Position numbers and translations under genes: made by a program
Part shown: positions 8,463 to 16,250 of the stretch, in pieces
Layout: every line of letters begins with the position of its first letter
How positions within the stretch are numbered: the stretch's first letter is position 1
Source: Pleurotus ostreatus/Saccharomyces cerevisiae fusant
Taxonomy: Eukaryota; Opisthokonta
Length of the DNA stretch: 19,878 bases
Direction: 5' to 3'
Assembly (NCBI GenBank): GCA_024196135.1
Contig: JAMQCK010000573.1
Coordinates: forward strand, 1 to 19,878
The notes under the pieces: model-generated
Told to the model about the DNA's origin: nothing
The model's input: the letters and a program-made list of their open reading frames with translations, nothing else
Database searches by the model: none

Positions 8463-10740
8463 TGTTTCCATCGCACGCCTCACCCGACACGATACCTTTA
8501 CGACCCCCGTGTATCCCTCCAAAACTCTCCGTGTATCTTCGACGCGCTTTTCAGGTCTCTGTTTTGTATCCTTCCATCTACTACTGTCGTATTAGCTACT
8601 CACTATATCTGGATCACCGACTACACTATGCCTCTACTCTACTTCTCCTGTTTCTTCTCCTGGATCCCTTGGAATGGATATCTCTCGTCAAAATTCTTCT
8701 TATCCATGACCGGGTCTTTGGCACAGACGGCGAGCTTGACCGTATATCTTCCATCCTTCATTCGCGCCACACAAGAATCGGACCGGGACCGCGCCGAACG
8801 TGACGTCATCACGTGGCCGCGTCCAAGATTTTCACGGTTGTGTACGCCTTTGCTCCTGCCATCATGGCGTTGTGAACTGCTCCCTGACTTGGCCTTGTGT
8901 GCTATACAATGTCGACTATACGGCTTTGCTGTAAACCCTCAAGTCTCCCTCCTCATGCCGAAATCAGGATGGCAAGGGCAACGGCCCTGCGCTACCCCAG
9001 AGACAATTCGAAGGTCTGTATACCGGCCTCTACGTCAATGTTCAGGCCGTCTTGCAACGATTGTCTGGACTTCAGGTGTACGCAGAAAACATTCACGAGT
9101 CGTCTCACTCCTCGTGAGCGCGCCGCGTATGCGTAGGATACCATTACAGGCTGCCCTTCCTGACCTCTCGAACCGCATATGTGGTCCTCTTTGAGCATGC
9201 CCGCTACTTTCTCAAGTCATTCAACTCCCTTCAGGTCGCAGACTCGCCACAAAATCCATTCCCACCGAGCTATCTCTCGGTCCCGAGAAAACGTGCCCGG
9301 CCCGGCCATGCCACTCCAGGTCAAACAAGTTGCAACTTGGTGGCAGCTCGGTGGTACGTAAATCTGAGGTGGCGCCTGCTCGCCTGCCTTTTTGCTTCCT
9401 GCTTCCCATGGCCACGTACTCTCCTCTTGCTTCTTGCGACCACGGGCGCTCCGCGTCCCCTTCTGCTTCTTGCTGTTATACTGTTTTTGACTGCTTTCAT
9501 GTTGTTTTTGGCCGCCGCAATGTCGCCTTCTCAGTCTGCTACCTCAACGAACTGGCACGATGTCGAGGAAGCATCTGATTTATGGCCACCAACGCTACCG
9601 AAGGCGGCTCTGCTCTCGCAAGGTCACCGTCCTACTGAGCTTCTTTGGGGACTCAACTAGACGCGCACCTCGGACTCCGGGCCCACACTCCATCATCGTC
9701 TGCCCCTCGCTCGCGATGTCATCGACCATACATGCGCTCTGCCCTGTCCAGACGCAGACATACGGCTGCCTTCTCGCGACTGCTGGCCTTCTTTTATTCA
9801 ATCATCACGGAGGTCATTCATTACTTCCGCCTCCAAGGTATGCCCCTTGGTATCCTAACGGCGTTCGACTGACCTCCTTCAGGATACCCGTTTCTGGTCG
9901 ATGATACGTAGCCTATGTCATGTTCCCCGACGCCTCGAAGGTTCACTTTGACCTCCAAATTGCATCAGAAATATGTGAGCTTGCCTTCAACAGCGCAGCC
10001 TTCGCAAGTGGCATCGCGGACTTGAAGCTCAAGCATCGGCAAGTCCACATTAGGCTATTCCCTTCCACCGACGCCACTTCGGCCCCTTCCACCTCCCTTC
10101 ATGCCCGCGACTCAACCGGTCAGCCGATGGCGACTAATCTTCCTCTCGTCGAAGGGTTTGAGGCGGTGAGCGCTGTGTCTGCGACCTGCGAGACCTATGC
10201 GGGCGTCCGCTCCTTACCTGCGAGTCTTCGCTCAACTGGTCCTCGGGCAGTGCGTCTCGCAGCGCTGGAAGCCCACCTTGAGGCCTTCCGCCATTGAACA
10301 GCTCTCGCCAAGGCTGCTTGAAGGCAAGCCTGTGGACTCAGACGGAGTGCATCCGGGCTGTCAAGAGCCCACGAAGCGCTGCCGAGGAGAACGCTGACAA
10401 GTAGACATCGCGTCATGGGCACCGAGGGGCGTTGCCATATCTGACTCAAAGGTAGTTTTGTAGTCTAACAACCTACCGAGCAAGGTGGTATAGACTGCGA
10501 GGAGGTCCCCTCTATCCTCCCCGTCGAGAGCGAGGGGCTGTTGTCGACCGCTCGCACCGTCGAGCGCCTTCGGGAACGCGTGCGAGAAGGGCGCTGGCCA
10601 GCCGGCGGGCCGCCGAGCGCAGTTCGCCGCCGTCCGAAGCGGCGAGTGACGCAGCGACCGGCGTCAAGTTGATTCGTGACATCATCGCAGATCACCGCCG
10701 TCCATGATATATCCGCGGCCTGCTGCGCCACGGGCGCGCG
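8463..10740. other. Gene-poor region, possible decayed gene
   Basis: No gene could be assembled in this 2.3-kb stretch. Short protein-like pieces lie in different plus-strand frames: GLYTGLYVNVQAVLQRLSGL (about 9010-9070), SRTAYVVLFEHARYFLKSF (about 9167-9223) and LLAFFYSIITEVIHYFRLQ (about 9781-9837). The last ends at a textbook 45-nt intron-like segment (9838-9882, GTATGC ... CCTAAC ... TTCAG), but the frame stops nine codons later. Stops and frame changes separate the pieces. This could be an intron-rich gene I cannot resolve, a pseudogene, or chance. I recognise no family. Confidence 0.3.
8801..8815 (+). promoter_or_regulatory. Composite CRE plus E-box (TGACGTCATCACGTG)
   Basis: A perfect palindromic ATF/CREB site TGACGTCA (8801-8808) is followed, after one base, by a perfect CACGTG E-box (8810-8815). 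Both are full consensus sites for fungal bZIP and bHLH factors. They lie about 340 bp past the right zinc-finger stop and upstream of the unresolved region, where they may mark a promoter. Confidence 0.5.
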
Positions 10741-10888
10741 CTTCTGCTGACAGCACTTTTCACCCTTCCCCCGATCGCGCTTCGTTTCGTGGCTCCCTTC
10801 TCCGACTTTCGTCTCCCCGTCTCCGTCTCGCTACCCTATCTATCCCGCCCGTGGCCTAGTCTCCCCCGCCACCGACAGCTAGCCCGCC

Positions 10889-12214
10889 ATGTCCGACGCA
10901 GCTCCTACTACCGACGCCGCCCCACATGTGCACCGGCACCACTGGTATTACGTCTGGTTCCCCCTCGTCGCCGCCTTCGCCTGGTTCGCGACGCTGTGGG
11001 CGCTGCTGATCACGGTGCGCGACCATAGCTCTTCTACCCGTGTGCACACGGCCTAACGACGCCCCGCAGTGGCTCGCCTCCGGCCGCCCCCACTACGTCT
11101 CGCAGGACGGCACGATCGCGTACATCTCCGACGTCGGCGCGGACATCCTCAAGCCGCTCTTCGTTACAGGATGCTGCTTCACGGGCATCGGCTTCGTGCT
11201 CTCGCTCGCCGCCGAGCGCTGGCTGCGGCATTCGGGGCGCCTCGCGCCGACCATGCGCAAGCGCGAGAGGGTGCGTCGTCGTGTTTGGTGTCATACGAGC
11301 GCGTTGCTGACGGAGTTTAGGTGTTTTCCATCCTCGCTATTCTGGGGAGCGCGATCGGAGGTGCGGGGTTAATACTGTTGAGGTGCGCGGGGATGGATCT
11401 GTGTGAACTGCGTCCGTCATAGCTGACGGAACTGCCTCTAGCATCTTCGACACGAAGCGGCACACGACCTTACATCGGGTGTTCTTGCTTGTGTTCATCG
11501 TGGGCGTTGCCCTCAGCGCGATCTTCACTATAGTAGAGGTACGCGCTACCTTCGATCCTCACTTATACTTGTGCTCATGCCCTTGCCCAGTTCCGCTGGC
11601 TCTCCAAAGACCTCCCCTACCTCCAAAAGCTCAAGGCGTCCTACATCATCAAGGCAATCATCGCAGGTACCCTCATCGTGCTTGCCATCGCCTTTGGCAT
11701 CACGATGTACTGGTCAAATGATGTAGGAGGTGAGTGTCCTTTCCATCCGCCCCAAACTCTACCTTGGCCCCTTCCCGTTGCCATCACACGCCACCTTCTT
11801 CTATGCGCCCTTCCGCCAACAACCGTACTAACCACTTCTTCCAGCCATCCTCGAGTGGACGATATCCTTCCTATACACGTTCTACCTCCTTACCTTCTTC
11901 TTCGACCTCCGCGCGAGCAGACACGTCGGGAAAGGGGAGCTGCTATACTTGAAGGTGAGTAGACTTCAGGCGATGTTCGATGTATGCGCAAACACGAGAG
12001 GCGGCGTCTCGTTCTCGGGGTTGCCGTCGAAGTCCTTCGTGGTGACTTCGGTCCTTACGAGCGCGTCTTCGGGATTCTCCGAGCGTGTCGTCTTGGACGC
12101 AGAAGCAGGCGTTCTTGGGCCTATGCCACGCCCCCTTACACATGACGCTAACCCCCGCCCCAGCAACGCGCCGAAACTGGGCTCTCGCACGCCATTCACG
12201 CGCGCGTCGTATAG
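10889..12214 (+). CDS. FRAG1/DRAM/Sfk1-family six-span membrane protein
   Basis: Exons 10889-11014, 11070-11270, 11321-11382, 11442-11538, 11591-11729, 11845-11954 and 12164-12214 give 261 residues. Six hydrophobic spans are visible: about 20-42, 69-91, 110-132, 143-162, 180-204 and 210-230. The first loop has YVSQDG (51-56) and ISDVGAD (61-67) just before span 2. That layout, with a [YI]SDxGA motif before span 2, is typical of the FRAG1/DRAM/Sfk1 family: Sfk1 acts at the yeast plasma membrane in phosphoinositide and lipid-asymmetry control, FRAG1/PGAP2 in GPI-anchor remodelling, DRAM in lysosomal autophagy. Which role applies here cannot be told. Introns are 50-59 nt except two (115 and 209 nt), with clear CTAAC branch points. 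The last exon is short, ending in a cytosolic-looking tail, HARVV. A GTACCC at 11671 is read through because it encodes the middle of span 5. Confidence 0.88.
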
Positions 12215-12444
12215 AAGGCGTGGCGACCTCTCGACCACTGGCACTAGATAGGCATGAGATGACGAGATTCGAGGTGAGTAGATGCTCCTCCATCGCCCTA
12301 TCATCCTCCAGCGGCGTCAAGCTCGACTCTGGACGATGTCTGCCTTGACGATGACTTGTTGTCGGCAGCCTCTTTTAAGTCATAATTCTTACTAACGCCC
12401 TCCACCCAGCCTCTTATACTGTATCATATTCTACCCTTTTCTAA

Positions 12445-12690
12445 GGCGTATCCACACTACAACACACCTATTACCCCCCGGCGCATACGCTGCACTATAT
12501 CCCCGGCGTACCGCTGTATACCTCCTCATCACCGACCAGGCGTACCTCACCGACGTATTTCCACACCATCATCGAGGCGTACCCCATGCACATCACCGAC
12601 CAGGCGTACCTCTACCACGGCGTGTCACTTCAGGGGTGTATGCTGCCCTCGCCCAGGCATACACCACCCTCATCCATACGCCTAACGCCT
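12445..12690. repeat. Degenerate GGCGTA repeat cluster
   Basis: GGCGTA or close variants (GGCGCA, GGCGTG, GGCATA) recur at 12445, 12480, 12505, 12539, 12576, 12603, 12619 and 12656, mostly 25-37 bp apart. A 22-bp unit starting CATCACCGACC and ending AGGCGTACCTC is identical at 12527-12548 and 12591-12612, with a partial copy at 12568. Spacing is irregular, and there are no constant spacers as in a CRISPR array. Confidence 0.7.
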
Positions 12691-13080
12691 CTGCCCGCCT
12701 TTTCCTACCCGCTCACCCAACCCGAACAATCTCTGCACGACGATGACGAACAATATACCTGGCTCGAGGCGGATGCGTCAATGTCGTGGGCGATGAATGA
12801 TCATCGTTGGAAAGGCGAAGGACCTTCCAAGCTCTACTCAGGGTCCATCCATGCCGTCTACGGACTCGTCCAGCATCGTCTACTTCGTTGAGTACCCCAA
12901 GCACACGCTCCACCACCACCACCTCGCAGCCACCCTTATGTATCTAATTATCGCCTGCCTTCACGAACCAAGTACACCCGCATACCACATGCCGTATACT
13001 GTACTGTACCACACCTAGATAGTAATGAAGCGGTTGGAAGTAGTTAGAGTGGTGCCGGGGTGGTTTGAGGGAATGATGAT

Positions 13081-13180
13081 GGTGAGTGGAAGTGAGTGGT
13101 GAGTGGAAGTGCAAGTGAGTAGTGAGTGGTGAGTAGAAGTGAGCGGTGAGTGGAAATGGAAGTGAGCGGTGAGTGAAAGT
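13081..13180. repeat. GTGAGTGGAAGT low-complexity tandem repeat
   Basis: About 100 bp built from GTGAGTGG, GTGAGTGGAAGT and close variants, such as GTGAGCGGTGAGTGGAAAT. It is purine/GT-rich on the plus strand. It contains many GTGAGT splice-donor-like words but no coding context. Confidence 0.85.
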
Positions 13181-13387
13181 CGAAGTAGAGGTGTGTGATG
13201 AGTAGCGGTGGCGGCTGGGTGAGCAGCGTGCGCAGCCTTTTGAAGGGAGATATGGATGAAAGCTGCGAGGGCGTCGAGACGGTGCGCTGGCTCTATAAGG
13301 TCGTTGGTGCTTGTCGGTAGCGGCGCGCGCACCTATCGAATGTACTGTACGCTTTCATCAGAGGATATAACCAAACAAAGGGGAAGG

Positions 13388-13393
13388 AAAAAA
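13388..13393 (-). terminator. RNA polymerase III terminator of tRNA-Gly
   Basis: A run of six T on the minus strand lies about 20 nt past the tRNA 3' end, as expected for Pol III termination. Confidence 0.75.
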
Positions 13394-13412
13394 GCTTTTT
13401 AGGAGCTCTGGA

Positions 13413-13503
13413 TGCATTAAGGGGGAATCGAACCCCCGGCGGGTCGAAGTTGCTCGAGAACTCCGAATGGCAACGACCCAGGTTACCACTACCCCATTAA
13501 TGC
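13413..13503 (-). tRNA. tRNA-Gly(GCC) with 20-nt intron
   Basis: The minus strand folds into a full cloverleaf. The acceptor stem is GCATTAA/TTAATGC (13497-13503 with 13414-13420), discriminator A at 13413. The D arm is GGGT-AGTGGTA-ACCT, the anticodon stem GGTCG/CGACC, the variable loop CGCC (four nt, usual for Gly) and the T arm GGGGG-TTCGATT-CCCCC with a perfect B box (GGTTCGATTCC). The 27-nt anticodon region is TTGCCA, a 20-nt intron, then T, so the anticodon is GCC and the intron sits at the canonical 37/38 position. Mature length is 71 nt before CCA addition. Confidence 0.95.
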
Positions 13504-14266
13504 TTGAGAGTCAACACAGCTGCATAATCCACATCAGCTAACAGTAAACCGAAGGCTATCAGCGAGGGGCACTGCTGTGCACTCGGGCGTATTTTGGCAC
13601 GCACATGCTAATGCGAACCCGGTCGCCGTCGTTCAAGCCCTGGCATTTGACGACATCGGAGTTCGAATCTCGGCAGCGGATGTAAAAACCCACAACACGT
13701 TCCACTCACGTGACTGCCACCTGTTCGCTTCGCCACTGATTTGCCTCGAGGCGCGACCGGCGGGGTCGCCACCCTGAGGGGGATTCAGGTCGCAGAGATG
13801 GGAGGCGGGGGTACTGGATTTGCTTGAGTGGCAGACAAGCGATCCTCAAAGATCGTCCGATTCAGCATCGACCGTTGACCAGGCGCAGAGGAGACGGCAC
13901 GGATACTCAAGAATCGCGCGGCGCCGCAACCCTCGACGGTCATCCATTGTCTCCTCTACGGAGGGTGAGTCAGCCGCAGGCCAAGCGACTACACGCGTAA
14001 GCTCAACAGCGATTCGACGCGCTTCGCGCAAGCCATACAATCACGCAGCACATGCACCAAACAGTCGCGTAGCAAGCTGACGCAAACAGAGGTTGGGCAC
14101 GAGGGTGCAAACAGACGCGTAGGGCAAGAGGCGTAAACAATCATCGAGCACGGGACCTCGTTGGCCATACAAATTGGGCAAGTCACGCCGGGTTGCTTTT
14201 TCCCTCTGACCACCATCATCTCCCGCTCGCTCGCCTGCTTGTTTCGTACATTCTTGCCTTTCTGTC
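13504..14266. other. Intergenic region upstream of the acidic-protein gene
   Basis: No gene was recognised. A TCACGTGA palindrome lies at 13706-13713, and a GCGACC-GGCG-GGTCGC hairpin near 13755-13770. Further on (about 14060-14145) GCGTA and GCAAACAG words recur (CGCGTAG, GACGCAAACAG, GTGCAAACAG, GGCGTAAACA). The last 50 bp before the next start are pyrimidine-rich, consistent with a promoter and leader. Confidence 0.5.
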
Positions 14267-15192
14267 ATGTCTTCGAGGTGAGTACCTGACCGCGCGCGCG
14301 TAAATAAATTAACTGACTTCCTTGTAGCTCGATGAATACCGCTGACGCGCAGTTTATGGAGACGCAGGCGAAGGAAAATGAGGTACGCATCTCTCCACAT
14401 TGCAATGATTCCGTCGAGCTCAACACTCTTCAGCCCCTCTCCCCGAGCCTCACCTCCCTCCTCCTCGCATACTACGATCTCGCGGCGGCTGCGGGCGGGT
14501 CTGCGAGCGAGTGCCCTGCAGGCGACGAGGATGACGATATGCCGCCCGAGTTGATTGATGTAACGGACGAGGAAGTCAAGGCTCTGCAAGAGGAGCAGCT
14601 CAAGGCTATGCAGGATGGGATGCCTCAGGTGTGCGATGCCCCCAAGGACGATGCGATGCCGAAGCTCTGCGACGCTCACGAGGACGAAGAGTCACTGTTC
14701 GCTCCCCGTGCCCGCGACATCGAGAGCGCCTCCGCTAACGCTGAAGCTGCCGCTCCCCACGCCAACGTCGAGAGTGCTGGCGCCGACGAGAACACCGCCC
14801 CCACCTACCTCAACGACACCGACGCCGAGTCCGACTGGGACGATGCCATCCACGGCGGCATGCGTATCCTGTCCAAGGGGAAGGCGCCCGCCAACCCTCT
14901 CCTCCCCCTCGGTGCTAGCGTCGCTGGGAACGTCAACATCCCCTTCAGCGCCGGCGCCTCCAACCTTGCCGCCGGCGCCTACAACCTTGCCGCCGTCAGC
15001 CTCCCCCTCCTCACCACCGCCGTCGCCAGCGTCGTCCCCAACTCCCTCTTCTCCGTCGCCGTCGCGTCCGCGGCCGCTCGCGACCCCATTCCCCTCCTTG
15101 CCGCGCTCGCCCCGCCGATGCCGGCTTTCTTCGTGCACAGTGCGACGCCGCAGGCGGCGCCGGTGAGGCGCAAGCGGGGGTCGCAGAAGTGA
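14267..15192 (+). CDS. Hypothetical acidic, Ala-rich low-complexity protein
   Basis: Exon 1 is only 11 nt (14267-14277). A 50-nt intron (14278-14327, GTGAGT ... TTAAC/CTGAC ... TAG) leads to a long exon ending in TGA, giving 291 residues. I do not recognise a family. The N-terminal half is acidic (GDEDDDMPPELIDVTDEE) with a likely helix (VKALQEEQLKAM) and a doubled motif, MPQVCDAPKDD then MPKLCDAHEDE. The C-terminal half is Ala/Leu/Pro-rich with AGASNLAAGAYNLAA repeats, and the end is basic (VRRKRGSQK). No signal peptide or clear membrane span was seen. A second possible intron, 14383-14433 (51 nt, GTACGC ... TTCAG), keeps the frame either way, so a 274-residue form is possible. Translation could instead begin at the ATG at 14332. 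Coding is supported by the long open frame and strongly C/G-ending codons. Confidence 0.6.
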
Positions 15193-16250
15193 ATGAGGGC
15201 GCTATAGCGGGCGATGGGTTGGACGATGAAAAGTCGATGGGCTGGACGATGAATGGTCTCATGGGTGCTAGGTGCAATGTATGGCGGTGTGGGCCTAGTG
15301 GACCATGGACTATGGACGATTTACCGAATGCGCGCTCGGAGAGCCGCATATATGGGACATTTTTGTGATGTTTTTCATGCTGTGATATAGTCTTGCTTTT
15401 TTGTACATGCTTTGCTCTGTATATCATAAATTATGTATGGTCTAAATCTGCATCTAAATACCGAACTATCGTTTGTGGATTTTGAGATATCGTGGGTCGG
15501 TTCTCGCTGATGCTGGCCTGGACTTCAAATCCAAGGCGGTACTGTGCCAGACGAGCGGCATACATGTTAGAATAAACGCAAACACGTTCTCTGATGAGCA
15601 TGGGAGCATCACCAGCTTGTGAAGCTGAAGGACAGCAGACCAACAGATTTACTGTAGGGACGGGCGTTCAGCCCCACACGAGCCACAGGGTGCTAATGGG
15701 ACATGTGCCGTTCATCAAGCCATGACATACAGAAGATAAAACGAAGTCATAGAATAGGCGGAAGAAGCTGGCCAAGTCACACTGCTTGACGGCTTCCGAG
15801 GACGTGATTGCCACTTCGACTGAATAGCCGTCACTCTTGGCGGGTACAGCGTCGTTCCTCGAGGATAGAATTCGGCTGCACAGCACGTTCTCTAAGGCCG
15901 AACGGCAGCGACCTGACCGCGAGATCCAAACGGTGCTGCATCATGGAAGGCGAACGCAAGCAGGCGCGTGGGACGAACAAAGGGAAAGCCCGAGCGGGGA
16001 TGACGGCATGATCGGCCCGAACACGTTTAACCGCGGCGGCGACGTAACGTGAACACTGCTCGACCTCACGCGCCGCGGTCACCTGTCGTGCACCCTCATG
16101 CTCTACGGAACCCCGGTAACCAGATGGCGAGGTGCATAAGCCCGAGGGATGACGAGCGCGAAGGTTGTCTTCCGCCTTCGTGACGACGGCGAACGACGAC
16201 GACGACGACGACGAAGACAACACAATTCAAACTTAGGTTGATCGACGACC
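15193..16250. other. Intergenic region before beta-mannosidase
   Basis: No gene was recognised in about 1 kb. Two 23-bp direct repeats follow the upstream stop at 15212-15234 and 15235-15257 (CGATGGGYTGGACGATGAA plus four bases). AT-rich sequence with TTTTTGTACATG (about 15400-15440) probably holds the poly(A) region of the upstream gene. The DNA just before 16251 is the beta-mannosidase promoter and leader. The minus-strand open frame at 15831-16223 starts in a trinucleotide repeat and shows no motif. Confidence 0.55.
16193..16213. repeat. (ACG)n microsatellite
   Basis: About seven perfect ACG units, in the presumed 5' leader roughly 40-60 bp before the beta-mannosidase start codon. Confidence 0.9.

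Larger units (their letters stand above)
5870..8670 (+). repeat. Right arm of a ~6-kb imperfect inverted duplication
   Basis: This is the mirrored copy of about 2553-5330. It includes a diverged spacer block (about 5900-6060), the AATGTGATGT hairpin, a segment near 6240-6360 with RYLESLVLPPQTM-like coding potential that breaks frame in the left arm, two identical TGACGTC blocks, the TATA box, the complete zinc-finger gene and roughly 200 bp of 3' flank (CTATGCCT..CTCTACTTCTCCT near 8625-8650). Confidence 0.85.
12215..13400. other. Intergenic region with degenerate repeats
   Basis: I see no convincing gene between the membrane-protein stop and the tRNA. The region holds a GGCGTA-rich block (12445-12690) and a G-rich tandem repeat (13081-13180), listed separately. 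The open frame at 12586-12891 has no recognisable motif and starts inside the repeat block. Confidence 0.55.

Noticed and set aside
9181..9660. Hydrophobic plus-strand frame that looks like several membrane spans
   Set aside because: The Leu-rich stretch comes from CT-rich DNA. There is no clear start, no family motif and no consistent intron model.
12445..12690. CRISPR-like array
   Set aside because: The genome is eukaryotic, repeat units are short and degenerate, and there are no spacers of constant length.
12586..12891. Plus-strand open frame (101 codons) downstream of the membrane-protein gene
   Set aside because: It begins inside the GGCGTA repeat block, has no recognisable motif, and its codon use is unlike that of the real genes nearby.
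13015..13332. Minus-strand His/Thr/Ser-rich open frame
   Set aside because: It is a translation of the GTGAGTGG low-complexity repeat and has no other support.
14692..15138. Minus-strand Gly/Val-rich open frame
   Set aside because: It is the antisense shadow of the C-rich acidic-protein exon.
15831..16223. Minus-strand open frame starting with poly-Ser
   Set aside because: The poly-Ser is the ACG microsatellite read backwards. The rest shows no motif and lies in the beta-mannosidase promoter.
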